Of a stretch of 64,000 nucleotides of DNA, positions 1-7,788 are shown in pieces. The notes below the pieces were generated by a model. It saw nothing but the letters and a program-made list of their open reading frames with translations, was not told the DNA's origin and did not search any database. A program made the translations under genes and the position numbers. Positions within the stretch are counted from its first letter, which is position 1. Each line of letters opens with the position of its first letter. The DNA is from a virus, in IMG/VR virus record IMGVR_UViG_3300020477_001012, positions 109,843 through 173,842 of that record; one strand, written 5' to 3'.

Positions 1-19
1 GCGTTGTTTAGGAAATAGC

Positions 20-961
20 ATGATCAGTTTATTTAATATACCCAACTACACTATTGATACTTCAAGATTCTCCAACCTACTTCATGATGGGGTGGTGGGC
101 GAGTTAGAGGAAAACTTTGCCCAATATGTTGGGGCCAAATATGCATGCACTGCCAACAGTGCATCCAGCCTTTTGTTCTTATCGCTACTCAAATACAAAG
201 AGATTATAGATATACCTAGCACTATGCCCATAGTTGTGCCAAACGCTATAGTAACGTCTGGGAATAAAGTTAGATTTTATAACGATACGGATTGGGTTGG
301 GCACTGCTACCATCTTCACGACAATATTTTTGATTCAGCACAAGAGGTCAGGAGAAACCAATATCAAGATCTAAAGAACGACGACGCCGTGGTGATATTT
401 AGTTTCTATCCAACCAAGCCAGTTAGCGGGTGCGACGGGGGAATTGTGGTATCTAACAACAAAGACTTAATAGAATATTATAAAACCATGACAATGAATG
501 GTACCAGCTTCGCAATGGACAATTGGGACCGGAAACACACGGTCGCGGGATACAAGATGCATTGCAACTCTATACAGGCATTTGTCGCTAACGAGAACCT
601 AAAAAAAATAGACCAGAAAAATGACATTTTAGATGAAATAAGCTGTGCCTATAATAGGACTTTAGGCTATAATAATAAAAGTAGGCATCTGTATAGAATC
701 AGAGTCAGAAACAATAAAGAGTTCATACAGTACATGAAAAGTAACGGAATTCAGTGTGGGGTGCATTACGCGCATTGTCACGGTAAACCAGCATTTGTAG
801 AGGCCGAGGTGCGTCAACCTAGCGAAAGCATGCTGAAATCCGAAAAGGAGTCGCATTCAACGGTTAGTTTGCCATTCCATGAAAACCTTACAAAATTAGA
901 AATCGAAAGGGTTACAAAATATGCGTTGGACTCAGGACTACTTGACAGAGGTTCACAGTAG
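20..961 (+). CDS. DegT/DnrJ/EryC1/StrS-family sugar aminotransferase
   Basis: Predicted PLP-dependent enzyme that aminates a keto group on a nucleotide-linked sugar. Near the N-terminus FAQYVGAKYA (about residues 33-42) matches the family pattern ahead of the cofactor pocket. DSAQ (Asp105) fits the aspartate that contacts the PLP ring nitrogen. SFYPTKPVSGCDGG carries the expected Schiff-base lysine (Lys133). At 313 residues it is shorter than usual for the family (about 370-400), the middle being compressed, so activity is likely but not certain. A ribosome site (AGGAAA) precedes the ATG. The 18 bases before it end in an in-frame TAG and may be the tail of an upstream gene. The end overlaps the next gene, an FdtA-like ketoisomerase; such pairs make 3-amino-3,6-dideoxy sugars in bacteria, which suggests the substrate here (inference). 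Confidence 0.85.
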   Translation: MISLFNIPNYTIDTSRFSNLLHDGVVGELEENFAQYVGAKYACTANSASSLLFLSLLKYKEIIDIPSTMPIVVPNAIVTSGNKVRFYNDTDWVGHCYHLHDNIFDSAQEVRRNQYQDLKNDDAVVIFSFYPTKPVSGCDGGIVVSNNKDLIEYYKTMTMNGTSFAMDNWDRKHTVAGYKMHCNSIQAFVANENLKKIDQKNDILDEISCAYNRTLGYNNKSRHLYRIRVRNNKEFIQYMKSNGIQCGVHYAHCHGKPAFVEAEVRQPSESMLKSEKESHSTVSLPFHENLTKLEIERVTKYALDSGLLDRGSQ

Positions 962-1313
962 CGAACGTGGATCGCTAACTGTCATGGAAAAAAATATACC
1001 CTTTATTCCTAAGAGGATATTCTATGTCAAAGATGTCCCCAAGGGGTCTCGCAGGGGAGAGCATGCCCACTACAAAAACAGGCAGGTTCTCATATGCATC
1101 AAGGGCAGCATATTAGTAGAGCTAGATTATGGAAACAGGGTAGAGCAAGTGACCCTGAAAGAAAACGATGGCGTCCTTGTCGAGAATATGGTGTGGGACT
1201 CACAGGTATATCAAACTGGCGAAGACATATTAATGTCGATATGCTCTACTGAGCATAACCCTGAAGACTACATTACAGATTACGGTGTTTTTCTAAAAAC
1301 TTTAACCCCATAG
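921..1313 (+). CDS. FdtA/WxcM-like cupin, sugar 3,4-ketoisomerase
   Basis: Small cupin predicted to move the keto group between C4 and C3 of a dTDP-4-keto-6-deoxyhexose, as FdtA and related enzymes do. The conserved start RGSLTVMEKNIPFIPKR, the signature RRGEHAH with its two histidines (about residues 44-48), and the following VLICIKGSILVEL beta strand all fit the family, and the length of 130 residues is normal. The conserved RGSLTV segment begins before the internal Met at 984, so the start must be upstream. ATG 921 (AAGGG about 10 bases before) is chosen, giving a 41-base overlap with the aminotransferase; TTG 942 is an alternative. The overlap implies co-translation and a joint pathway. 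No RmlA or RmlB is in the window, so the dTDP-sugar would come from the host or from phage genes elsewhere. Confidence 0.85.
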   Translation: MRWTQDYLTEVHSSERGSLTVMEKNIPFIPKRIFYVKDVPKGSRRGEHAHYKNRQVLICIKGSILVELDYGNRVEQVTLKENDGVLVENMVWDSQVYQTGEDILMSICSTEHNPEDYITDYGVFLKTLTP

Positions 1314-1326
1314 AGGAATCTTTACA

Positions 1327-1890
1327 ATGAAAGATCTTAAAGAAATCGTTGACATCTACACAACAGTGCGATCAGGTTTGGGTCGGCCCAAGGCCGCCTA
1401 CATTTGCGGAAGCAACCTTCATGCCGAGGGGCACGATGACGAAGTGCTTGCTATCCTGAGAGAGAAATGCGACACAGTTGATCCAGAAGGCCCGGGAGAA
1501 TACTCTGTTGGAACGCATTCTGACATTAAGTACGAAGTGCTTGTTCTGAATGGAGAGCCGGAAGCATTCGATCACCTACTCGATGGCGTGCAAATGGCAG
1601 TTTACATTGGCCCAAACACAGGAGTGAGGCAAGGGTTTAGAAACACGATGGATTGGAGCAAAAAGCACAATATCCACGACTTGATCATTACCCCTAAAGG
1701 CGCAGTCGTATATGCAATACGCGAAGTGATGGAAGTCTTACAGTCGGAACTAACCTTAACTTCAACTACACGCCCACCAGATGCTGTATGGGAAGAGACT
1801 ACAACTACCCCTGAGCCTGTGCTCGATGATCCAGAGCAACCAGTAAACACCACGCCTCCTCCAAGGGACTTCTTTTCTATGGGACAATAA
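1327..1890 (+). CDS. Protein of unknown function with Thr/Pro-rich tail
   Basis: Not recognised. Residues 1-140 look like a compact alpha/beta domain with alternating hydrophobic strands (KAAYICGSN, KYEVLVLNG, MAVYIGPNT, DLIITPKGA). Residues 140-187 are a low-complexity tail rich in Thr and Pro with no predicted fold. A clear ribosome site (AGAGGA) lies before the ATG. It sits between the ketoisomerase and the GDP-fucose-synthase-like gene with 13- and 3-base gaps, so it belongs to the sugar operon and might act on nucleotide sugars, but no catalytic motif can be assigned. Confidence 0.75.
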   Translation: MKDLKEIVDIYTTVRSGLGRPKAAYICGSNLHAEGHDDEVLAILREKCDTVDPEGPGEYSVGTHSDIKYEVLVLNGEPEAFDHLLDGVQMAVYIGPNTGVRQGFRNTMDWSKKHNIHDLIITPKGAVVYAIREVMEVLQSELTLTSTTRPPDAVWEETTTTPEPVLDDPEQPVNTTPPPRDFFSMGQ

Positions 1891-1893
1891 GCA

Positions 1894-2802
1894 ATGAAAA
1901 TACTACTCACCGGAGCAACTGGCTTCTTAGGAAACAACTTGGAACCTGTGTTGTCAAAGAAACATGTGGTTATTGGACATGGTTCTAGCACATGGGATCT
2001 GAGAAACCAAATGCAAACTGAGTACTGGGTGGGGCATATCAAGCCAGACGCCATTATTCACGCGGCAGGATCTGTTGGGGGTATTGGGGCTAACCAAGAA
2101 AACCCCGGAAAGTTTATGTATGAAAATCTCATTATGGGGGCCAACCTCATTCACCAAGCGTATAAGCACAAAATTCCAAAATTTATACTCTTGGGCACTG
2201 TGTGTGCATACCCTAAATACACTCCGGTTCCGTTCGTGGAAGAGGCTTTGTGGGATGGGTACCCAGAAGAAACAAATGCCCCTTACGGCATCGCCAAGAA
2301 GACGTTAATGCGGCTAGTGGAAGCATATCACGAGCAGTATGGTCTGAATGGCGTTAATCTCATCCCGGTCAACATGTATGGTCCACATGATCATTTTAAT
2401 TTGACCAGCAGCCATGTTATACCCGCCCTAATACTGAAAGTAAAAAACGCAATACAGAACAATAGCGAGTCTATCACTCTTTGGGGAACAGGGCAAGCGT
2501 CTAGAGAATTTCTATATGCCCCAGATTGCGCAGAGGCTATTTGTTTGGCAATTGAAAAAGATGTTTCACCCGAGCCAATAAATATTGGAACGGGCAGAGA
2601 AATCAAAATCTCTGAACTCATCGAAACAATAACTGACGTGATGGGCTACGACGGAAAGATCATATATGACTCTACTAAGCCTGATGGGCAACCAAGGCGA
2701 TGCCTAGATACCTCGCGGGCAAAGGAAAGGCTGGGCTTTGAAGCCAAGACTGGTCTTTTTGAGGGACTGACTAAAACAATAGAATGGTTCAGGGGGCAAT
2801 AG
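1894..2802 (+). CDS. fcl: GDP-L-fucose synthase-like NAD(P)-dependent epimerase/reductase
   Basis: Extended short-chain dehydrogenase that in GDP-L-fucose synthesis performs 3,5-epimerisation and NADPH reduction of GDP-4-keto-6-deoxymannose. It has the GATGFLG dinucleotide-binding loop (residues 7-13), HAAGSVGGI, LLGTVCAYP with the Cys104 expected for epimerisation, the YGIAK catalytic pair Tyr131/Lys135, and His174 in NLTSSHVIPALI, matching the second acid/base of E. coli Fcl. The catalytic Ser of the LGSS motif is Thr102 here, a conservative change. The length (302) is slightly below the usual 310-320. It lies 3 bases after the preceding gene and 1 base before glmS. No GDP-mannose dehydratase is in the window, so the donor must come from the host or a distant phage gene. 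A related epimerase specificity cannot be excluded. Confidence 0.9.
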   Translation: MKILLTGATGFLGNNLEPVLSKKHVVIGHGSSTWDLRNQMQTEYWVGHIKPDAIIHAAGSVGGIGANQENPGKFMYENLIMGANLIHQAYKHKIPKFILLGTVCAYPKYTPVPFVEEALWDGYPEETNAPYGIAKKTLMRLVEAYHEQYGLNGVNLIPVNMYGPHDHFNLTSSHVIPALILKVKNAIQNNSESITLWGTGQASREFLYAPDCAEAICLAIEKDVSPEPINIGTGREIKISELIETITDVMGYDGKIIYDSTKPDGQPRRCLDTSRAKERLGFEAKTGLFEGLTKTIEWFRGQ

Positions 2803-2803
2803 T

Positions 2804-4366
2804 ATGTGTGGTATATTTGGATCAATCAGTGACAATGCTCTTTCAGACATTTACGAGGGACTGTCTAGGCTAGAGTACCGTGGATATGACAGCTTTGGCT
2901 ATGTCCGAATTGACAACGGAAAGGTATATACATGTAGGCATCTTGGACCTATAGAAAAATCTTCGTTTACCGATGAGGCTGAGTTGGCTGTTGGGCATGT
3001 TCGGTGGGCCACCAACGGTGAAGTTACCCATGCAAACACCCACCCGCAGGCAACTGACGGGTTCTATGTGGTTCATAACGGTGTAATTGAAAACGCACCG
3101 CCACACATGCTTGATACCAAGTGGCTGGCAAACCTAATATCTTTATGCAATGGGAAGCCCAAAGAAATATACCATAAAGTACAAGGGGACAACGCCTTTG
3201 TGTTTGTTAGCGAGAACACCGAAGAGGTGTGGTGTGTTGCGAAAGGGACCAAGAGACTATTTATAACCCCCAACGGCTATGTGAGTAGTGATTTAAACGC
3301 GCTATCTGGTTTTAGTAAATCTGCGTGGATATTAGAGAACGGTGTATGCGGGCTAGATTCAGAAGAGCTGCCGTATGGCAGGGATGCGATACACGTCCCA
3401 AAGACAGACGATTTATTATTGAGTTCGGGCCATCGAATGCTCGCGGAGATCAAAGAGCAGTGCGACCTAAAGAGCTTAAGATGGCATAACATAGAAACCG
3501 ACTTAGACATAGTGGCAACGGGAAGCAGCCTGCACGCAGCTATGTTTGGGGCATACGCTTTAGAAAAACGAAAATCTATCAAGGTGAGATGCATACATGC
3601 CAGTCAAGCCAAATATAAATCAATAGGACCAAACATTCTTGCCATAAGCCAAAGCGGAGAAACAAAAGACGTGGTTAACGCTATGCAGGGAAGGGATTTT
3701 ATGTGCATTACAAATAATCCTCATTCCACGCTCTCTGGCATGTCTACAAGTCCCATTGATATGTACGCAGGAATAGAACGGGCCGTGGCGGCAACTAAAA
3801 CCTTCACTGCGTCGTGTATGAAGTTGTGCCAATCATCTGGGGTATCTTGTGGGGAAATGACCGAATGTATTGCAGACCTAATTCACAGAGTAGATGAAAT
3901 CAAACAAATTGCTGACAGGATCATGGGATATGAGCACTTTCTCTTTCTTGGAGACAGGCATAATTACCCCATAGCTCTTGAGGGCGCTCTCAAGTTTAAA
4001 GAGGTGGCTTATGTTCACGCAGAAGGAATGCCATCCTCTGAGATGAAACATGGTCCAATTGCCTTGGTAGACTACAGGGTTCCAAGCATGTTTGTTATTA
4101 CAGAGGGAGTGTCGCCAGAAACACTTGCCAATATGCAAGAAATTAAATGCCGAAAAGGGCTGGTTCTAGCCATTACCCATGATTCCATTAAGTCAGACAT
4201 AGAAAAGATAGCAGACATAGTGTTCTCGTGCAAGGACACGGGAGAGGAATTTTCCCAGTCCTTGGTGTTAAATGTTGTGCTGCAATTGTTATCTTACTAC
4301 ATAGCAGTGGAACGAGGGATAAACCCAGACCGCCCCCGTAATCTCGCTAAATGCGTGACAGTATAG
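2804..4366 (+). CDS. glmS: Glutamine-fructose-6-phosphate aminotransferase, compact GlmS
   Basis: Makes glucosamine-6-phosphate from fructose-6-phosphate and glutamine, the entry step of UDP-GlcNAc synthesis. The glutaminase begins MCGIFG, so Cys2 is exposed as N-terminal nucleophile after Met removal. RLEYRGYDS, GHVRWATNG, THPQ and HNGVIEN are all present. The hinge HRMLAEIKEQ is near residue 209. The isomerase half has a SIS-type ATGSS and SQSGETKD phosphate loops, EGALKFKE, SSEMKHGP and the terminal NLAKCVTV with the conserved Lys. At 520 residues it is about 90 shorter than bacterial GlmS; the loss falls in the glutaminase and in the linker after the hinge. AGGGGG precedes the ATG. All key residues seen are retained, so it is probably active. 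Confidence 0.94.
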   Translation: MCGIFGSISDNALSDIYEGLSRLEYRGYDSFGYVRIDNGKVYTCRHLGPIEKSSFTDEAELAVGHVRWATNGEVTHANTHPQATDGFYVVHNGVIENAPPHMLDTKWLANLISLCNGKPKEIYHKVQGDNAFVFVSENTEEVWCVAKGTKRLFITPNGYVSSDLNALSGFSKSAWILENGVCGLDSEELPYGRDAIHVPKTDDLLLSSGHRMLAEIKEQCDLKSLRWHNIETDLDIVATGSSLHAAMFGAYALEKRKSIKVRCIHASQAKYKSIGPNILAISQSGETKDVVNAMQGRDFMCITNNPHSTLSGMSTSPIDMYAGIERAVAATKTFTASCMKLCQSSGVSCGEMTECIADLIHRVDEIKQIADRIMGYEHFLFLGDRHNYPIALEGALKFKEVAYVHAEGMPSSEMKHGPIALVDYRVPSMFVITEGVSPETLANMQEIKCRKGLVLAITHDSIKSDIEKIADIVFSCKDTGEEFSQSLVLNVVLQLLSYYIAVERGINPDRPRNLAKCVTV

Positions 4367-4379
4367 AAGGAGAGGAATA

Positions 4380-4823
4380 ATGAATATAGGTTTTTATATT
4401 AACTCAACAAACGTAAACCCGCCAAATGATGCAATTTTCAAAGCTTTAAATGAAGCGGTATCCAACAAGGAAGTTACAGACGCCAGCGTGTTCTATAACG
4501 ATATAGATTTTAATCCAACAGAAACAAAGTTTGGCATGTTTAACTCTACTGAGTTGTGGGCATTCACCGGAGTGCTCGTTGCCACTAGTGTGGCCAATGT
4601 GGTTCGCTCCCTGAAAATTGTCAACAAGCTTCGCCCTGTTTATCTATACCATCAAGGCGATGAGGGTAGTAAGGATCTAATGGGGTTGCTACACATAACT
4701 AACCAAGTTAAAATTATTACCAGAAGCGAACAGGACAATAAAGAAGTCTACAGACTCACTGGTGAAAAGGCCACGGTTATTCCTGATCTGAATATTTCCA
4801 AGATTTTTGAGGCATCACAATGA
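4380..4823 (+). CDS. Unknown protein, possible glycosyltransferase-like fold
   Basis: Not recognised with confidence. The 147-residue product has alternating hydrophobic strands and helices (MNIGFYINST, LWAFTGVLVATS, RPVYLYHQGD, VKIITRSEQ, KATVIPDLN) that resemble half of a GT-B glycosyltransferase, including a late segment that looks like a nucleotide-sugar-binding half. No catalytic motif can be named and it is far too short for a full enzyme. A strong ribosome site (AAGGAGAGG) lies 13 bases after the glmS stop. The stop codon overlaps the start of the next gene as ATGA. Position suggests a sugar-related role (inference). Confidence 0.7.
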   Translation: MNIGFYINSTNVNPPNDAIFKALNEAVSNKEVTDASVFYNDIDFNPTETKFGMFNSTELWAFTGVLVATSVANVVRSLKIVNKLRPVYLYHQGDEGSKDLMGLLHITNQVKIITRSEQDNKEVYRLTGEKATVIPDLNISKIFEASQ

Positions 4824-5584
4824 ATAAACTTGACATAAGCATTATCAAAATGTACAATGAAGACAACAAGAGTACCTACGAAATAGCTGAGGCTCTCGGT
4901 ACGTACCCAAACAAGATTAGGAGAACCCTAAAGAAGCATGGATACGAACTGAAAGATAAAAAAACAGCACAACAGAATGCCCTAAAGAGCGGTAGAAGTC
5001 CGCACCCCACAAAGGGGAAAACAAGATCACTAGAAGAGAAAATAAAAATTAGCGGAGGCTTGGTCAACTACTGGGAAGATATGAGCGATGAGGAAAAAGA
5101 AAGAAGGGCAGAACAAGCAAAGGCAAGGTGGGAGGAGATGCCACAAGAACAAAAAGAGAAAATGAGAACGAGGGGAATAGAGGCCATCCAGAGATCAGCC
5201 AAAGAGGGATCTAAATTAGAAAGATTTTTGCTAGACAGACTGGGCAAGCTTGGATACGAGGTGAAGTTTCACCAAATGCTCATTCCCGCCGAAAAATTAG
5301 AAATTGATTTGTATATTCCCACACTCAAGACTATAATAGAAGTAGATGGGCCTTCACATTTCCTTCCCATATGGGGAGAGGAACGACTGCAAAAACAAAC
5401 GAATGCCGATCTGAGAAAAAGTGGAACTCTGCTTAGTAAAGGATATGTAGTTATCAGGGTTAAGACAGTTGGTTTTGAATCTATTAAAAGAAAGGAAGAT
5501 ATAATAAATCAGATTGCGTCTCATTTGAACAAAATTGAAACCAAGTTTCCAAAAAGATCGAAACGTTTTATTGAGGTTGAATAA
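4820..5584 (+). CDS. EDxHD/Vsr-type endonuclease with N-terminal HTH
   Basis: Probable free-standing homing-type or nicking endonuclease. Residues 15-45 form a helix-turn-helix (STYEIAEALGTYPNKIRR). Residues 58-115 are basic and repetitive (GKTRSLEEKIKIS, then RWEEMPQEQKEK), like the NUMOD-type DNA-binding modules of phage homing enzymes. Residues 130-235 hold a Vsr/PD-(D/E)XK-like nuclease core: Glu134, Asp163 in LEIDLY, IIEVDGPSHF with Glu174, Asp176 and His180, then NADLRKSGTLLSKGY. In the known EDxHD family the last motif residue is Asp; here it is Phe181, a variant. It starts inside the stop of the upstream gene (ATGA) and ends immediately before the next ATG. The target is unknown. Confidence 0.8.
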   Translation: MNKLDISIIKMYNEDNKSTYEIAEALGTYPNKIRRTLKKHGYELKDKKTAQQNALKSGRSPHPTKGKTRSLEEKIKISGGLVNYWEDMSDEEKERRAEQAKARWEEMPQEQKEKMRTRGIEAIQRSAKEGSKLERFLLDRLGKLGYEVKFHQMLIPAEKLEIDLYIPTLKTIIEVDGPSHFLPIWGEERLQKQTNADLRKSGTLLSKGYVVIRVKTVGFESIKRKEDIINQIASHLNKIETKFPKRSKRFIEVE

Positions 5585-6364
5585 ATGATTGATAACAGAT
5601 CGCGGGTCGACGAAGACCTGTTTAAAGATGTTGAGCTACAAACACCGGAGAATACAGAGGTTGGGACTACTGACGTTATGGATGATGGCAGACCCAACAT
5701 TGTGTCCCCCGAGTGGAATGATTTTGTCATGTCTCAATTTGAGGACAATGAACTCATAGAGGGCAGGCCAGTTGCCGCTGGTCTCAGACGTGTTGCGGAG
5801 ATGATGCTTGGGGAAATTATTTCTAGTGGACCCTCGCAAGTGTTTCCCCCAAGTGATGATAAGAGCATTGGTAGAGCCACGGTTGTGTGGCGAGTAGAGT
5901 TTTCTAATGGGACATCTTTTTCTGATGTGGCAGACTGCTGGGAAGGCAACACAGACGACACATTCTGCGTCTATGCGGTCGCAACAGCAGCTACTAGGGC
6001 AGAAGGCAGGGCGTTGAGAAAGGCTCTTAGACTGCGAACTGTGGCCGCTGAGGAGATTACCAAAAAGAATACGGCTAGTATTGCTCGCAGTATTAGCCAA
6101 GCCTCCGGCATGGAAACAACACAGGGCGAATACGAAGATCAGGGAAGAATGACTGATGCACAAGGCAACTTTATTGATGTCAAGTGCAGACAACTCAATA
6201 TTAATGGCTCTCTATTTTTCAAAGAGGCATTTGACATCTCATCAAAGCGTAAAATTACAAAGCAGCAAGCTAGTAACGCAATAGAGAGACTAAATGACTT
6301 TCAGAGAAACGAGAGTGGCGTACCAAAATCTATTTTAGGCTATAAAGAAGACTGGAGAGACTAA
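5585..6364 (+). CDS. Candidate Rad52-like DNA annealing/repair protein
   Basis: The central region resembles the Rad52/Sak group of single-strand annealing proteins. It has a beta-rich stretch (TVVWRVEFSNGTSFSDVADCWEG, about residues 99-121, quoted here only to mark the region's limits by its ends TVVW and CWEG), then an alanine- and arginine-rich helix AATRAEGRALRKALRL (135-150) like the helix of Rad52 that contacts DNA. Residues 1-45 and 165-195 are polar and probably disordered. Assignment rests on pattern alone and is moderate at best; a structure-based comparison would decide. Its ATG follows the endonuclease stop directly, with GAGG as ribosome site, and its stop overlaps the zinc-ribbon gene (TAATG), suggesting that the two proteins act together in recombination. 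Confidence 0.6.
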   Translation: MIDNRSRVDEDLFKDVELQTPENTEVGTTDVMDDGRPNIVSPEWNDFVMSQFEDNELIEGRPVAAGLRRVAEMMLGEIISSGPSQVFPPSDDKSIGRATVVWRVEFSNGTSFSDVADCWEGNTDDTFCVYAVATAATRAEGRALRKALRLRTVAAEEITKKNTASIARSISQASGMETTQGEYEDQGRMTDAQGNFIDVKCRQLNINGSLFFKEAFDISSKRKITKQQASNAIERLNDFQRNESGVPKSILGYKEDWRD

Positions 6365-6699
6365 TGAAAGTAACTTATACCACAAAGAACCATCGACTTA
6401 CAGCAGAGATTGAGGGAGATTCTCCACGAGATGTCTTCGAGAGTATCGCAAGGTTTCAGGAGGTGTTTGAAGAGAATGTATGTGGCAAATGCGGTTCTGA
6501 AAACGTAAAGCTTGTGGTAAGGAATGTCGATGACAATTTCTACTACGAAGTGAGATGTTTGGGATGCGGGGCTAGACTATCATTTGGTTCTCACAAGAAG
6601 GGAGGTGGTCTGTTTCCAAAGAGGAAAGATGGCGAAGGAAACTGGTTGCCCGACCACGGTTGGGTCAAATGGAATCCTAAAACGGAGAAAAACGAGTAG
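6364..6699 (+). CDS. Zinc-ribbon protein, probable recombination partner
   Basis: Small protein with a four-cysteine zinc ribbon: CGKC (Cys40, Cys43) and CLGC (Cys65, Cys68). The N-terminal 35 residues form a strand and a helix (RDVFESIARFQEVF). The C-terminal part is basic and aromatic (HKKGGGLFPKRK, then GWVKWNP). Similar small ribbon proteins are found beside recombination genes in many phages, and here it overlaps the preceding Rad52-like candidate by one base, which points to a single-strand DNA-binding or accessory role (inference). It is the last gene of the plus-strand operon and is followed by a terminator hairpin. Confidence 0.75.
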   Translation: MKVTYTTKNHRLTAEIEGDSPRDVFESIARFQEVFEENVCGKCGSENVKLVVRNVDDNFYYEVRCLGCGARLSFGSHKKGGGLFPKRKDGEGNWLPDHGWVKWNPKTEKNE

Positions 6700-6721
6700 C
6701 TGTTGAGAGCACAGCTAACAA

Positions 6722-6755
6722 AAAAGGGGGAGCATGAAGCTCCCCCTTTTCTTTT
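6722..6755. terminator. Bidirectional intrinsic terminator between convergent operons
   Basis: A perfect 12-bp inverted repeat (AAAAGGGGGAGC, loop ATGAA, GCTCCCCCTTTT), followed by CTTTT on the plus strand and preceded by A-rich sequence. The T tract serves plus-strand transcripts ending after 6699. On the minus strand the A-rich arm reads as T residues after the hairpin, so it can also end the late operon that finishes at 6770. Confidence 0.9.
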
Positions 6756-6769
6756 GCTACAATCAAAAA

Positions 6770-6976
6770 TCATTTAACGCAGTTTGGACATCCGCAATTT
6801 CCATCACAATCGCAAACATCTGCGTCAACGTGCTCGCATCCCTCTACACAGGTATCGCAGGCACAAGCCGTGTTAAGGTTTCCATCAATAATATTGTGAA
6901 ACCATGTACACTTGGCGGCAAAAACAATCATAGCCACGCCAAGCAGGATTCCACAAAGTTTAATTCTTCTTGTCAT
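6770..6976 (-). CDS. Tiny cysteine-rich membrane-anchored protein
   Basis: A 68-residue protein and the last gene of the late operon. RRIK at residues 3-6 followed by a hydrophobic stretch (residues 8-22) is a typical N-in membrane anchor or uncleaved signal. There is a cysteine at 23, but Lys22 before it makes a lipobox unlikely. The remaining 45 residues are acidic and hold nine cysteines in the last 31 residues (CACDTC at 38-43, Cys47, then CDCDGNCGCPNC at 55-66). This predicts metal binding or a tight disulfide knot on the periplasmic or outer side. AAGGAG sits 6-8 bases before the ATG. Function unknown; its position after the tail genes would fit a lysis-stage or superinfection-exclusion role, but no known family is recognised. 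Confidence 0.75.
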   Translation of the reverse strand: MTRRIKLCGILLGVAMIVFAAKCTWFHNIIDGNLNTACACDTCVEGCEHVDADVCDCDGNCGCPNCVK

Positions 6977-6986
6977 ATCTCACTCC

Positions 6987-7730
6987 TTACAGGTATTCTA
7001 AGGTAAAGTACAAACCATAATCAGTTTTGCTACCAATGCTATCTGGAGATGCGCTAAGCGCAATATACCAGTCGTGCCGCGTTGACTGGTGTGCGGAGCC
7101 TTCTTGGGTCAGCCAGTTCATGTAGCCATCGCCCGCCTCAGAGGGCAAAACCTCTGCTGCTGAGGTGTTCAGTCCGCTCATCCCCGGGGAAGCTGTGAAG
7201 GCTAAATCTGCCATTGCTTCTGGAGCATCATAAGATGTCCAGCCAAAATGATCAGAACCCCGATAAGCCAGTGACCCGCTGCCTGTGTTATGCACCTCAG
7301 TAGGATGGGGATGTCTAACTTCCATCACCTGAGTGGTCACCCCGCTAGCATGCTTGGTGATATCGTTACGATCAAAGATGCGAAGCTTGCAATTTTGAAC
7401 CCTCACAGCCTCAGAGTGTTCAAATCTGACATTTAAGGGGGCGTAATAATTAGGTACACCAGAAGTTCCTGCGGTAGAGCCGCCGTTATGAGACATGCCA
7501 CTCACGCTCACATACTTTGTATTGTTAATCTTTACGCCACTAGAAGTCCCATTAGAGTTCGTTACGTAAGATGAGTCTTGGTATTGAGAAACAGGCACAG
7601 ATATACCAAATCCGCCCCCAAAAAACCCTATCCCAGACCCGGATGTATGGTTGATTAGCGATGGATCAGTATCATATGCCGTGCTATACTGGGCTTTATG
7701 CCCGTTTGCATGGAATGTAATTGTAGCCAT
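6987..7730 (-). CDS. Virion-associated protein of unknown function
   Basis: A 247-residue protein rich in Ser, Gly, Thr and His with predicted beta structure, for example SVPVSQYQDSSYV and VRVQNCKLRIFD, and a glycine patch (GIGFFGGGFGIS). It ends in YGLYFTLEYL, a beta-strand end typical of phage structural proteins. No signal peptide or membrane segment is seen. It has its own candidate promoter about 30 bases upstream and a strong ribosome site (AAGGAG, 8 bases). It lies 10 bases before the cysteine-rich gene. Most likely a distal tail or decoration protein; not recognised. Confidence 0.7.
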   Translation of the reverse strand: MATITFHANGHKAQYSTAYDTDPSLINHTSGSGIGFFGGGFGISVPVSQYQDSSYVTNSNGTSSGVKINNTKYVSVSGMSHNGGSTAGTSGVPNYYAPLNVRFEHSEAVRVQNCKLRIFDRNDITKHASGVTTQVMEVRHPHPTEVHNTGSGSLAYRGSDHFGWTSYDAPEAMADLAFTASPGMSGLNTSAAEVLPSEAGDGYMNWLTQEGSAHQSTRHDWYIALSASPDSIGSKTDYGLYFTLEYL

Positions 7731-7754
7731 TTATTGGTCTCCTTAATAGAGTTC

Positions 7755-7779
7755 GTTATATTATACACGAAAATTAAGT
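7755..7779 (-). promoter_or_regulatory. Candidate late promoter, copy 1
   Basis: Reading the minus strand, the core TTTTCGTGTATAATAT lies here, with the TATAAT at 7765-7760, 29 bases from the ATG of the gene at 7730. The same core occurs upstream of two other late genes (42255-42280 and 51901-51925). An upstream ACTTA element is shared with the third copy at a spacing one base different. There is no obvious TTGACA at -35, as expected for a phage-directed polymerase. Confidence 0.65.
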
Positions 7780-7788
7780 TTTACTAGG

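Noticed and set aside
5636-6193. A 185-codon minus-strand open frame opposite the Rad52-like gene
   Set aside because: The plus-strand frame has good ribosome sites, coupled start and stop overlaps and a plausible fold; the opposite frame has none of these.
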